Positions 49,546 to 59,271 of a stretch of 64,000 nt of DNA are shown here, piece after piece; position 1 is the first letter of the stretch; every line of letters begins with the position of its first letter. The position numbers were made by a program, and so were the translations under genes. Location: assembly GCA_023151275.1 (NCBI GenBank), contig JAKLJI010000005.1, positions 1-64,000 on the forward strand, in the 5' to 3' direction. The notes below the pieces were generated by a model that saw only the letters and a program-made list of their open reading frames with translations, was not told where the DNA came from and ran no database searches. Source of the DNA: Bacteroidia bacterium. Lineage in GTDB: Bacteria; Bacteroidota; Bacteroidia; UKL13-3.

Positions 49546-52500
49546 CTAAAACACATACCTGGCTTCCATTCTGCCGGTATGTAAAATGGGTGCGCCCGGA
49601 CTTTGGCGGCCATCGTAATTCAGCGAAATCTGCAAATTACTCCCCAAGCGTTGCTGCAAGCCAAGTCCCCAAATCCGGTTGTTTCCAACACTCAATCCCT
49701 GTAACATATCATAAGCCAAATTGCCCGCCGCTTCCCCATCAAAAGCAACCTGATACATGCTAAATTTTGCACTTAACAAGCCCACTTTGGCCCAGGATAA
49801 ACGAAGTTCAGAACCCAATTCCTGGGTAAGTGCAGATTCCCTATTTTCGAGATACCTGTTTTGGGCCTGAAACCAGGAATAATTCAAGTTTATTCGCAAC
49901 CATTGCAGGTATTGATAGGCCAATACCGGACGCATTTCGCGAAAGGTATAATTGAAGCGGTTAGCTTCAAAATAATCCGAAAATACGCTTTTGGTTCCGG
50001 TTGAAACTGCCCCTTGAAAACTCCAACTGCTGTTAAAATTTAAACGCAGGTTTAATTTGTGCTCGTTTCTAAAGCGCAGCTCCCTTCCATTGGTTTGTAG
50101 CAGGTTCTGATTTTGTTGTTGCCAAGAATAATCCATTCCAAATACAGGATGGTTGCGGTTAAAAAACAGAGTATTTCGCCAGGAACTTTGCTCGCTAATT
50201 AAGGCCGTATCGTTGCCGGATACCGGACGCAATCTATCAAGAAAAGACCCCTCTCCACTGCGTTTTTTCTGTTCAAAACGAAAACCGGCCTGGTTGCTAA
50301 AATGACCCAACCAGCTTCCCAATACCGATTTGGAATTCCAAAAATTAAAGTTCTGAATGGAGAGGGTTTGATTCATGCTGGTGCTCAGGGTTGGGATGAG
50401 TGAACTGGAGGGCAAAAAGACCTTGATGTAATTGGCTAGGTTTTTATCGGCCAAGGCTGCCGGAACAAACTCATTCAAATCCTGAATACCATTTTTGTTG
50501 AAATCTTTCCAAACATACATGCCTTGTGCAAGTGGCACTTCTACGTATTGAAAATCGCGTCGCAACTCGTTGCCTGAACCGGTTTGCAAGTAGGTATTGG
50601 CTTGAATCTTCCGATTCAACAACTTGTAATCGTACTCAATTCTCCCCAAAAAAGTACGTTCAAGTTGGTTAAGGTGATTTATGCCAAATTCACGGTAAGC
50701 TAAATCGGCAGAAAAGCGATTGAAATTGCGCTGAAGCAATCGGTAAGAAGCTTTTAATTCGGTGGCTTCGCTGTAGGCAGCCATCTCTTTTCCGGAAGCT
50801 CGTTGATCCAACCTACGATCGGCTTGCAAACGAAGTGCATGTTTAAGGGTATCGGTATTGCCCAAGTAAAAGCCCAGGTTTTGAAAGGCGAAAGAACCCG
50901 ACAACAAGCTATCCGATTGAATTCCAAACAAACTTGACTCCTGTTGGAAACGCAGGCCATACCTCAATTTAGGCGAGCTCCTTCCCCACTCCGCCCGGTA
51001 ATTGCTAACTGCATTTTTACTCAAACTTTCGCTTTGCTGCCATTCAGCCCCAAAACTTAGGAAATGTTGTTTTAGATTCAGTCGGGTTTCAAGCGTTTGT
51101 TGAATGCCTTGTAAAATGCCATTGCCCCGATTGAAATAGTTGAGTTGGTAAGTGCTTCCCCAATTCCGTTTCCAGTTGAGTTGTGTTTTCAATCCTGCCC
51201 ATTGCTCTCCAAGTCCGGCGTTGGTTGTTACATTTCCCAACTGCCGCTGCCAGATTCTATCAAACTCCACACCCCGGTAGCGTTCAATCCCTTGGAAATT
51301 GGTTCCTGTAATTTCAGCAAATGCTTCCTGAACCACCTTGATTGAGCTGTCAAAATTCTGCCAGGTATTGCCCATATCAAGCCGAAATGCACCTGCTAAA
51401 TTTTGCCGATTATCGAGGCTGGAAAAGGTATTGGGGTCTGAATTGCTTCCGGCCAATTCAAGGTTCAAATAGCGCTTCTTTTGCTGAACCTGATACCCAA
51501 GGGTTACCATTTGCCGCTTGGAAGGTGCAATCAAGCGTTGAACAGGTTCAAAATCTCCCTGAGGAATGCCATTGATGGGTTCAACCCATTTAAACACCCT
51601 GCCGTTGGCAGCAGATGCACTTTGAATATAATTGCCTTTATTGGTTCCCAAGTAAGAAAAGCGAAGTTCGTAATACAGCGAATCGTCGCCTTTCGCCGGC
51701 GCGTATACGTACACGGTTGGATAACCCAGACTATCCGTTTTGCGGTACAAAATTTTTCCGCTTTCAAAGGCCTTTGCCGGACCTTCACCTGTTACCAGCG
51801 CTTCGTTTACCCGATTTCCCAAAGCGGCAAGAAACAATTTGTTCGAATCGCTGAGGCTTTGCTGAAAGGGTTGATTCTTGTTGTCCTGTTCCGAATAAAC
51901 ATTCAAAGCAAAACGATGGTTTCGCAGCTCCCAAGCCAACTGAGCGGCTGCAACGGTGCGTGCATAGTAGCGGTCGGAATATTGAAATTCAACAACAATG
52001 CGCGAAAATGAAGTAATCAGCCTTTTGGGCATAAAGGTTATTTCCCCAGAATTGTAATCAATTGTATAATCGTTTTGCTCGCCACGGCTTAAGCGCTCGC
52101 CATCCAAATACACCGCTTCTGTTCCAGAAATAATGATGATAAACAATTCGCCATTGGGACCCGTTAAGCGATAAGGGCCCTGATTGCCTTCCATGCCATT
52201 GATTTGATTCCGAACAAATCTTCCCCGTGAAATGGCTGCATCTGCAAGCACGTGCAATTTACTTTTGGGCGATAAATTCTGTGTGGTTTGCATGTGTAGA
52301 CCTCGCGATTTTTTGTAGTAATTCATGAACCAGCTTTGTGCAGGTTTTGCCATTAAAAAATCACCAGCAATCAACTCACTTTTGTCTTTGCTAAACTTCA
52401 CAAAAACCTGGTCAAAATCCTGCAAATCCACTGTATTTCCTTCGGGTTGAATGGGATTATTATCGTCGCTAATAGCTGCTAAAACATCCACTTCATTGTT

Positions 52501-52995
52501 AATTCTTCCTGCCAATTGCAGGTTCATGTTCGAGTTCAAAACAGAATTTCCGCCGGTACCCAAGGTTAAGCCCCGCATAATGGAGCCATTGGTTTGAAGG
52601 GCTTCTCGTTTTTCAAAAAAGGAAAACTCTTTGTTGGTCGATTCCAACTTAAAGGGGTCGGGGTTGGAAATAAACTCAGGTTGAATAATTGACCGCGAGC
52701 GAATGCTATAGCTTTCCGGATACTTGAAAAGAAGTGCCGAAAAGGAAATAGTGAGTTGGGTTCCTTTTGGAATGCTGAGGTTATAAAACCAGGAATTGCT
52801 GTAATTGATGCGGTAATGAACACCTTCAACATAGGGAACACAAGAAACTGTTCCTTTTACAATGCTGTGCGAATCGAGTAAGAAACTATCAGTTTGAAGA
52901 AGAATTGTTTTGTGTGTATTGGGAGCGGTTTGCGCATTTACCGCAGCAAAGGAAATCAAGCCAAAAATCAACAAAAAGTAAACCGCAAACCTCAT
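49546..52995 (-). CDS. Very large outer-membrane beta-barrel protein, unrecognised family
   Basis: The predicted outer-membrane protein (1149 residues) has a Sec signal peptide (RFAVYFLLIFGLISFAAVNA). Residues ~25-140 form a beta-rich N-terminal domain. From about 145 the sequence turns into amphipathic strands; early highly patterned stretches are GSIMRGLTLGTGGNSVLNS and NPIQPEGNTVDLQDFDQVF. A small inserted domain near 275-345 has YRLTGPNGELF and YTIDYNSGEITF. It ends MEARYVF, a C-terminal barrel signal with final Phe. No TonB box, plug or SusC features are evident. Its ATG overlaps the stop of the kinase gene (ATGA), so the two are translated together. Function is unknown. Confidence 0.82.
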   Translation of the reverse strand: MRFAVYFLLIFGLISFAAVNAQTAPNTHKTILLQTDSFLLDSHSIVKGTVSCVPYVEGVHYRINYSNSWFYNLSIPKGTQLTISFSALLFKYPESYSIRSRSIIQPEFISNPDPFKLESTNKEFSFFEKREALQTNGSIMRGLTLGTGGNSVLNSNMNLQLAGRINNEVDVLAAISDDNNPIQPEGNTVDLQDFDQVFVKFSKDKSELIAGDFLMAKPAQSWFMNYYKKSRGLHMQTTQNLSPKSKLHVLADAAISRGRFVRNQINGMEGNQGPYRLTGPNGELFIIIISGTEAVYLDGERLSRGEQNDYTIDYNSGEITFMPKRLITSFSRIVVEFQYSDRYYARTVAAAQLAWELRNHRFALNVYSEQDNKNQPFQQSLSDSNKLFLAALGNRVNEALVTGEGPAKAFESGKILYRKTDSLGYPTVYVYAPAKGDDSLYYELRFSYLGTNKGNYIQSASAANGRVFKWVEPINGIPQGDFEPVQRLIAPSKRQMVTLGYQVQQKKRYLNLELAGSNSDPNTFSSLDNRQNLAGAFRLDMGNTWQNFDSSIKVVQEAFAEITGTNFQGIERYRGVEFDRIWQRQLGNVTTNAGLGEQWAGLKTQLNWKRNWGSTYQLNYFNRGNGILQGIQQTLETRLNLKQHFLSFGAEWQQSESLSKNAVSNYRAEWGRSSPKLRYGLRFQQESSLFGIQSDSLLSGSFAFQNLGFYLGNTDTLKHALRLQADRRLDQRASGKEMAAYSEATELKASYRLLQRNFNRFSADLAYREFGINHLNQLERTFLGRIEYDYKLLNRKIQANTYLQTGSGNELRRDFQYVEVPLAQGMYVWKDFNKNGIQDLNEFVPAALADKNLANYIKVFLPSSSLIPTLSTSMNQTLSIQNFNFWNSKSVLGSWLGHFSNQAGFRFEQKKRSGEGSFLDRLRPVSGNDTALISEQSSWRNTLFFNRNHPVFGMDYSWQQQNQNLLQTNGRELRFRNEHKLNLRLNFNSSWSFQGAVSTGTKSVFSDYFEANRFNYTFREMRPVLAYQYLQWLRINLNYSWFQAQNRYLENRESALTQELGSELRLSWAKVGLLSAKFSMYQVAFDGEAAGNLAYDMLQGLSVGNNRIWGLGLQQRLGSNLQISLNYDGRQSPGAPILHTGRMEARYVF

Positions 52996-55900
52996 TGATT
53001 TTGCCTTACAGGAAGGGTGAGTTTGAAGGTTGTTCCAACTCCAAGTATGCTGGTAAATGCAATGGTTCCACCACCACTTTCAATCATACTTTTTACAATG
53101 GGCAAGCCTAAGCCCATGCCAATTACTTTTGTACTGAAATAGGGCGTAAAAATATTGGCAGCCTGTTCTTCTGAAATTCCGGTTCCATTGTCTTCAATTT
53201 CAATTTGCACCTGCTCTCCAACTTGCGAACACCTCACCACAATGGCTCCGGTTCTATCTTCAGGAATGGCTTGCGTGGCATTTTTGATTAAATTCACCAA
53301 ACTGCGATTCAGGTAGCCCTTATCGAATTCAATTTCAATCTCCATGTCCATCTCCAAACGGATTTCGCCCTCAAAATATTGCTGCTGAAGCAATACCACT
53401 TGCTCCAACAGGTCGCGTAGTTGAATGGTTTCATAGGTTGGTGCCGGCATTTTGGCAAAACTGCTAAATCCGGTGGCCAGCTCAGACAATGAATCGATTT
53501 GGGTAATGAGGGTTTGGGTAACGCGTTTAAAGGTTTCGGGTAACTTGGGATGTTGGTCTTTCCAGGCACGCTCCAAATGCTGAATACTCAATTTCATGGG
53601 CGTGAGTGGATTTTTAATCTCATGGGCAATTTGCCGGGCAATATCACGCCAGGCTCCTTCCCGTTCACTTTGGGCGAGTTTCTGCGCACTTTCTTCCAGC
53701 TTATCAATCATTTGATTGTACTGGCTTACCAATTGTCCAATTTCATCGGAGCGGGTCCAGGGAATGGGTTCATTTTTCTTTCCAATTACGGTTTGAGCCA
53801 TTTGTTGCTGAATCAGCAAAAGCGGAAAGGAAATGGTTCTGGAATACATCCAAGCCAGAATACCAATTACAATAAACAGAAGTGCATACAAATTGATAAA
53901 TCCAACCACAATGAATGAAATCTCTTTTTTCAATTCCTGCGATTGGTTGAAATAAGGCAATTGCAAAAAGGATATCAGCGCATTGTTTCGGTTTCGCACC
54001 TGCACATAAAACGAGTTAAAATCAAGTCCGCCAATTGATTCTTTGTTTAGAAACAGCGAATTCTTTTGAAGTCCCAACTGGTAATAAGCTGCTGGGTCCA
54101 TCATGGGCAGGATAAAGCGCTTATCGGATAATTCGCGGATGGTAGAAGCAATCAATTCTCCTTTGGGATTGTACAAACTGATTTCTGTTTCAAAATTATC
54201 GCCCAATTGCCTCAACCTAATTTCTGAATCCTCAGGAAAATCAGCCTTAAAACTTCCTTCCTGGTATTCAATTTCTACGGCAGAAGCAACCGTCCTGATT
54301 TTCTTCAAAAGCTTTTCACTTTGGCGGGCATCATTCTGGCTTCCAATCAGGTTGATGGTAAAATAGGCGGTTAGGGCAAGGGTAATAAATACCATGAAGA
54401 TAATGCCCAACTGAATACGGGTTCGCAAGAGACTTAAATCCGATTCATCAAAAAACAACATGTCGCGCGTATTCTCTTTCAACCATTTAAAAAACCAGGA
54501 ATCGCGAATAAATGAAATGCGATTTACCCAACTGTTATTAAACAGCAAAAACAGTAGGATACTGGCTACAAGCAATAAGGTAAAAAAGGTAAAAGAAAGC
54601 GATAACAAACCAAATGGTTCATACCAAGGTGAGGTTGGCTTTGAAACCACCAACCACAAGTTATCTTCCACTTTCATTACTAAGTGGTCGTATCCATTCT
54701 CCTCTACATAGTGGTAATTTTTCTCTTCAGGCTCAGGAAATGAAAATAACGAACGGTAGGGAAATTCGCCCCCCTGCCCAATCAATTGTCCATCGCGGTA
54801 TATGGCATGCGAATATTGCTGCCAATGTTTAGACACTTTATTTACAGTAGTTGGGTTGAACAAATCATCAAAGCGGTATTCGTGTGGTGTTAAGTTCTTC
54901 TCCAAGTGAATAAATATTCGACCCAAGGGAAGCCCTTTTTCATACACTGGAAAAAATCCCAAATAGCCTTTGATACTGGAATTATTTCCCATGTACCTGA
55001 AGTTATCTACTGTCTTCAGTTTGTCCTGACTGGTATAAGCCGAATACAGTTGCCTGAAGATAAAAGGATTATTGGCACGATAGTTAAATCCATAAATATC
55101 ATAGTCGTACACGCGCAATTCATAATCATCCAAGTCCCTAAGATTGGAAAGAATTTTGAGGCGATGAACGAGGTCTGATTTGAGGGCCGTTTTATTTTTG
55201 AAATAGGCTTTGATAAAGCTATCATCTTCCTTTACCCGCTCCAGGAATTTCTTCATGGCAAACTCGGCATTGGGTTCATTTTTGCCGATATACGAATCCA
55301 CAAACTGCACGCGGATTTCTCGTTCTTGTTTGGAGGATGAAAAATGGATAAAAACGGAGGTAAAGAAGGACAGAATAACCACCATGATTAAGTACTGTTG
55401 CAGGCGGTTAGCTCGTGGAAAGAAATAAGCCCTGTAAATCAAAAATACCAAAATCATGGGAGCAGCTGCCAAGGGATAATAGTCAACCCGCTCATATAAC
55501 TTAATGACCAAAAAGGGATGCAAAAAGAAAAAAACAAGGAGCACAAGTATCAGCTTCTCTTGCTTCCTCACTTTTGAATTATCCAAAACCTGATACAACC
55601 TTAGGGTAACTTGCCAAGCCAATAGGAGCAGCATTACAGCGAGTAAAAGTCCCAAAAAGGTATAGCGGGTTAAGGAATAAATATCATTGATATCAAAGCT
55701 TATTTGAGAGTCGCGGGTTAAGCTTCGAATAGCATCAAAAGCGGCATCCGAAAATGTTATTGCAAGCAGCGAAATGACTCCAAGGTAGAGCCAATCTGCA
55801 CGCTTATTTTTGGGTTGATAAACTCCTTTGTCTCGTATTAACCAAAAATACCATAGGAAAATTGTTACCAAGCTCATCAAATCACCCAGCGAGGGATTGA

Positions 55901-56723
55901 TTTTGGATGAAGCATATACCTCTGCACTGAATAACTTGTTGGTATAAACAAATACCGGAATTTTAAGTACCAGAAATACCCAACGTGCAGATAATGTAGA
56001 GACAAAAAAGAGCAAACTCGACCAAAAGAAATGCGAGTTCAACCAAATGCGCATCAATTGATGCAAGCACCAGGCAATCCACAAGGTGGCCAAGCCAATT
56101 AACAACATTAACCAAAATGGTGTTTCGCGCGCAAATTGATTAAACTCCAAAGAGAACAAATAATTCCCATTCAGTGAAAATACCGAGGAAGATTGCCCGC
56201 CTTGATCCAGACACAAATCTGCATGTCCGAGGAATTGCAATTCTTCGTTGAATCGCTTATCCAGGTAATTGTTGTTGTACGGGTACTCTGTCTTTATGAG
56301 GTAAAGAACCAATAAACGATAGGGAGCATGAATGCGGTAATAGGCCAGGAATGCGCCGCTTGGTGTGCGCAAAAAATTCATGCCGGGCTTTAAACTATCC
56401 AATGCATTCTTTACCTGTGCATTGTTTCTACTCCAAAACAAAAGCGTGTCTGATTTAAACAAAAACAGACCTGCATTCTCAGACTCACCAATGGCTTGCA
56501 ATTCATTCCAATTGGTTTTGTAATTGGCAGTATCCTTGAGCATTTGCATGCTCATCACAGAAAAACGACGTTCTTTTTCCCTGACCAGGTTGCGGGTTTG
56601 AGAAACCGCAGATTCAATTCGTGCTCCCGTATTTTTTATCAAGCGGATTTCAAGAAAGATCAGTGCCGGTAGCAACAAAATGCCGACAAGCAGACCAATC
56701 TGGTATTTCCGCTGACTACTCAA
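52992..56723 (-). CDS. Giant multi-pass NtrY-like sensor histidine kinase
   Basis: This 1243-residue membrane kinase has about eleven predicted helices. TM1 (8-26) and a periplasmic domain to ~200 are followed by a block of about seven helices (200-460), a second extracytoplasmic domain (460-710), two helices (711-728 and 771-793), a third extracytoplasmic region, a final helix (938-962), HAMP, a HisKA with His1034 in AHEIKNPLTPMKL, and an HATPase (NLIKNATQAI, DNGTGI, GMGLGLPIVK). The HEIKNPLTPMKLS stretch is typical of NtrY-type kinases. No response regulator is adjacent. The start is a TTG one base past the hldD stop codon; no in-frame ATG exists before the first helix ends. Confidence 0.88.
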   Translation of the reverse strand: MSSQRKYQIGLLVGILLLPALIFLEIRLIKNTGARIESAVSQTRNLVREKERRFSVMSMQMLKDTANYKTNWNELQAIGESENAGLFLFKSDTLLFWSRNNAQVKNALDSLKPGMNFLRTPSGAFLAYYRIHAPYRLLVLYLIKTEYPYNNNYLDKRFNEELQFLGHADLCLDQGGQSSSVFSLNGNYLFSLEFNQFARETPFWLMLLIGLATLWIAWCLHQLMRIWLNSHFFWSSLLFFVSTLSARWVFLVLKIPVFVYTNKLFSAEVYASSKINPSLGDLMSLVTIFLWYFWLIRDKGVYQPKNKRADWLYLGVISLLAITFSDAAFDAIRSLTRDSQISFDINDIYSLTRYTFLGLLLAVMLLLLAWQVTLRLYQVLDNSKVRKQEKLILVLLVFFFLHPFLVIKLYERVDYYPLAAAPMILVFLIYRAYFFPRANRLQQYLIMVVILSFFTSVFIHFSSSKQEREIRVQFVDSYIGKNEPNAEFAMKKFLERVKEDDSFIKAYFKNKTALKSDLVHRLKILSNLRDLDDYELRVYDYDIYGFNYRANNPFIFRQLYSAYTSQDKLKTVDNFRYMGNNSSIKGYLGFFPVYEKGLPLGRIFIHLEKNLTPHEYRFDDLFNPTTVNKVSKHWQQYSHAIYRDGQLIGQGGEFPYRSLFSFPEPEEKNYHYVEENGYDHLVMKVEDNLWLVVSKPTSPWYEPFGLLSLSFTFFTLLLVASILLFLLFNNSWVNRISFIRDSWFFKWLKENTRDMLFFDESDLSLLRTRIQLGIIFMVFITLALTAYFTINLIGSQNDARQSEKLLKKIRTVASAVEIEYQEGSFKADFPEDSEIRLRQLGDNFETEISLYNPKGELIASTIRELSDKRFILPMMDPAAYYQLGLQKNSLFLNKESIGGLDFNSFYVQVRNRNNALISFLQLPYFNQSQELKKEISFIVVGFINLYALLFIVIGILAWMYSRTISFPLLLIQQQMAQTVIGKKNEPIPWTRSDEIGQLVSQYNQMIDKLEESAQKLAQSEREGAWRDIARQIAHEIKNPLTPMKLSIQHLERAWKDQHPKLPETFKRVTQTLITQIDSLSELATGFSSFAKMPAPTYETIQLRDLLEQVVLLQQQYFEGEIRLEMDMEIEIEFDKGYLNRSLVNLIKNATQAIPEDRTGAIVVRCSQVGEQVQIEIEDNGTGISEEQAANIFTPYFSTKVIGMGLGLPIVKSMIESGGGTIAFTSILGVGTTFKLTLPVRQNQ

Positions 56724-56724
56724 G

Positions 56725-57693
56725 CTATTCGTATTTTCCGTGTACGAGGTAGTTTTTTACATAATCTTCAACCCCGGCTTCAATACTTGCAAAAGGTTGG
56801 GTATAGCCAATGGCTTTCAAGCGTTCCATATTGGCTTCGGTAAAATACTGATACTTCTCGCGGATATCTTCAGGAATGTCGATGTAATCAATATTCACCG
56901 GTTTATTCAATGCGCTGAATATGGCTTTCACCAAATCGTTCCAAGTACGCGCCTCTCCGGAACCCAAATTATAAACGCCACTGTTTTTGCGGTGATGCAT
57001 CAAGAATAAACATACCGAACAGAGGTCTTTTACATAAATGAAATCACGTTTCTGCTCTCCATCTTTGTAATCTGGCCGGTGCGACCTGAACAAGTTTACC
57101 CTGCCCTTTTCTTGAATCTGGTTATAAGCATGGAGAATTACCGATGCCATTCGGCCTTTGTGGTATTCGTTGGGACCATATACATTAAAAAACTTGAGAC
57201 CAGCCCAAAACGGAGGCTGCTTTTCCTGGGCCAAAGCCCATTTATCAAATTCGTTTTTTGAACGTCCGTAAGGATTCATGGGTTGAAGCAAATGCAAACG
57301 TGAGGCATCGTCGTCGTACCCAAACTCGCCATCTCCGTAAGTTGCCGCCGATGATGCATAAACAATGCCGATGCCTTCTTTGGCGCAAAATTGAAACAAG
57401 CGCTGGCTAAAATCAATGTTCAGCGCTTGAAAAATGGCCTCATCGGTTTCGGTGGTATCGGTGCGCGCGCCAATATGAAATACGAACTCAAGCTCGGTGG
57501 CATTTGCAGGCAACCAGTCAAAAAAATCTTTCCGGGCTACCTTGGCTGAAAAGCGCTTTCCTTCTAAATTTTTGGAACGGCCGGGTACGGCTTCAAAGTC
57601 ATCAACCAATACCAAATCATTAAATCCCTCCTGATTCAGACGGGCAACTAAACAACTTCCGATAAAGCCCTCGGCTCCTGTAACAACGATCAT
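56725..57693 (-). CDS. hldD: ADP-L-glycero-D-manno-heptose 6-epimerase
   Basis: This SDR-family epimerase (322 residues) makes the heptose donor for the LPS inner core. The NAD(P)-binding loop VTGAEGFIGSCLV is at the N terminus. Catalytic residues are in SSAATYGDG and the YxxxK motif NPYGRSKNEFDKW, and other marks are FHIGARTDTTE, FFNVYGPNEYHKGRMASV and QKRDFIYVKD. The start MIVVTGAEG follows family practice; 21 upstream residues were dropped. A candidate TACCTTCG element lies 7 bases before the ATG. It heads an operon with the NtrY-like kinase (1 base away) and the giant barrel, tying that system to the outer membrane. Confidence 0.92.
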   Translation of the reverse strand: MIVVTGAEGFIGSCLVARLNQEGFNDLVLVDDFEAVPGRSKNLEGKRFSAKVARKDFFDWLPANATELEFVFHIGARTDTTETDEAIFQALNIDFSQRLFQFCAKEGIGIVYASSAATYGDGEFGYDDDASRLHLLQPMNPYGRSKNEFDKWALAQEKQPPFWAGLKFFNVYGPNEYHKGRMASVILHAYNQIQEKGRVNLFRSHRPDYKDGEQKRDFIYVKDLCSVCLFLMHHRKNSGVYNLGSGEARTWNDLVKAIFSALNKPVNIDYIDIPEDIREKYQYFTEANMERLKAIGYTQPFASIEAGVEDYVKNYLVHGKYE

Positions 57694-57699
57694 AGGTTG

Positions 57700-57707
57700 C
57701 GAAGGTA
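57700..57707 (-). promoter_or_regulatory. Candidate -7 element (TACCTTCG) of hldD
   Basis: On the minus strand TACCTTCG is one base from TAnnTTTG and ends 6 bases before the hldD ATG. If used, the mRNA would be nearly leaderless. No spaced TTG was found. Confidence 0.3.
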
Positions 57708-57825
57708 GCAAAAAGCATGAAGCTTTTTCAGGGATTGAGCAGGTTTTACACCCCAAGGCAAATCAAATCAACAAACTAATAACCAATAACTTAAACCCGA
57801 AACTAGGCTCTTTTCATGCACCACT

Positions 57826-57859
57826 TTGCCCGATTTCCAAAAAATCATTCCTATATTCG
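57826..57859 (+). promoter_or_regulatory. Candidate promoter TTG-N23-TATATTCG
   Basis: TTG at 57826-57828 and TATATTCG at 57852-57859 lie 18 bases before the ATG of the PTPS-family gene. The string TATATTCGCGGC recurs before actA. Confidence 0.4.
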
Positions 57860-57877
57860 CGGCCTGATTTTCAGTGC

Positions 57878-58303
57878 ATGACAGAGAAAAAGAGGTTGGT
57901 TTATATTACACGAAGAGAGCGGTTTAATGCGGCTCACAAATTGTATAACCCAAACTGGACACCCGAAGAGAACGAGGCCTTTTTTGGAAAATGTTCCAAC
58001 AAATACTTCCATGGACACAATTTTGAGTTGTATGTTACCATCAAGGGTTATGCAAAACCCGAAACTGGCATGGTAATGGACCTGAAAAAATTAAAGCGAA
58101 TCATCAAGGAAACCATTACCGAACCCTTAGACCACCGCAATTTGAATGAGGACATCGACTGGTTAAAAGGCTCTATGCCCTCTATTGAAAACATCATTGT
58201 AGCCATTTGGGACCGTCTGAATCCTCTTATTGAGGATGGAGAACTGCACTCCTTGAAACTTATTGAAACCGAAAACAATTTCGTTGAATATTTTGGGGAA
58301 TAA
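57878..58303 (+). CDS. 6-pyruvoyltetrahydropterin synthase family protein
   Basis: This pterin enzyme of the PTPS/QueD family has 141 residues. Zinc ligands are His20 (FNAAHKL) and His45/His47 (FHGHNF). The catalytic Cys39 lies six residues before His45 (CSNKYFHGH), which is the spacing of true PTPS rather than QueD, where Cys is four residues before the His. Other conserved parts are GMVMDLKKLK, LDHRNLNED, PSIENI and the C-terminal Glu in ETENNFVEY. It may therefore work on dihydroneopterin triphosphate in a pterin route, or still serve queuosine synthesis; no queuosine genes are nearby. Confidence 0.85.
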   Translation: MTEKKRLVYITRRERFNAAHKLYNPNWTPEENEAFFGKCSNKYFHGHNFELYVTIKGYAKPETGMVMDLKKLKRIIKETITEPLDHRNLNEDIDWLKGSMPSIENIIVAIWDRLNPLIEDGELHSLKLIETENNFVEYFGE

Positions 58304-58371
58304 ATTCGGTTACTACCAACAAAATTCCCTTTCCTGAGCGCATTTTTTTATCTTGCATTAAACGCATTATC

Positions 58372-59256
58372 ATGACAAAAACAGCATACGTTTTCCCAGG
58401 TCAAGGAGCTCAATTCAGCGGAATGGGCAAAGACCTTTACGAATCGAATGAACAAGCCCGCGAACTTTTTGAACGCGCCAATGCCATACTTGGATTCCGC
58501 ATTACCGATATCATGTTTACCGGTAGCGATGAGGAACTGAAACAAACCAAAGTAACTCAACCTGCCATTTTTCTGCACTCGGTAATTAAAGCCTTGGTTG
58601 CCGGAGAAAGTTTTAAACCGGATATGGTTGCAGGCCACAGCTTGGGTGAGTTTTCGGCTTTGGTCGCCAACCGTTGCTTAAGTTTTGAAGATGGCCTTAA
58701 ACTGGTTTATGCGCGTGCATTGGCCATGCAAGAGGCCTGCGAAGCCCAAGCTTCAACTATGGCTGCTGTTCTTGGTTTAGAAGATTCCAAAGTAGAAGAA
58801 ATTTGCTCAGGCATTACCGATGCAGTTGTTGTTCCGGCCAATTACAACTGTCCGGGCCAATTGGTTATTTCAGGTTCGGTTGAAGGAGTAAACAAGGCCT
58901 GTGAATTGCTTAAGGCTGCCGGTGCTAAACGCGCACTACCTCTTCCTGTTGGAGGCGCATTTCATTCTCCACTCATGGAACCAGCGCGGGTAAAATTGGA
59001 GCAAGCCATTCTTTCAACTCCTTTCAATACACCAATTTGTCCGGTTTACCAAAACGTAACAGCTTCTGCCATTAGCGATACAGAAAGCATCAAAGCCAAT
59101 CTGATTGCGCAATTAACAGCCTCTGTAAAATGGACACAATCCGTTCAGGCTATGGTTGCGGATGGAGCTACGCATTTTATCGAATGCGGCCCTGGAAATG
59201 TACTTCAGGGTTTGGTTAAGAAAATCCACAAAGAGGCTACAACTGCCGCTTTATAA
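58372..59256 (+). CDS. fabD: Malonyl-CoA:ACP transacylase
   Basis: FabD loads malonyl units on acyl carrier protein for fatty-acid synthesis. The 294 residues include the N-terminal GQGAQFSGMGKDL, the nucleophile Ser90 in GHSLGEFSAL, the Arg of LVYARALAMQ, the catalytic His in GGAFHSPLM (about residue 199), and the C-terminal ECGPGNVLQGLVKK. It is 68 bases after the PTPS-family gene on the same strand. A strong terminator follows. Confidence 0.95.
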   Translation: MTKTAYVFPGQGAQFSGMGKDLYESNEQARELFERANAILGFRITDIMFTGSDEELKQTKVTQPAIFLHSVIKALVAGESFKPDMVAGHSLGEFSALVANRCLSFEDGLKLVYARALAMQEACEAQASTMAAVLGLEDSKVEEICSGITDAVVVPANYNCPGQLVISGSVEGVNKACELLKAAGAKRALPLPVGGAFHSPLMEPARVKLEQAILSTPFNTPICPVYQNVTASAISDTESIKANLIAQLTASVKWTQSVQAMVADGATHFIECGPGNVLQGLVKKIHKEATTAAL

Positions 59257-59271
59257 ATTAGAACAAGAACT

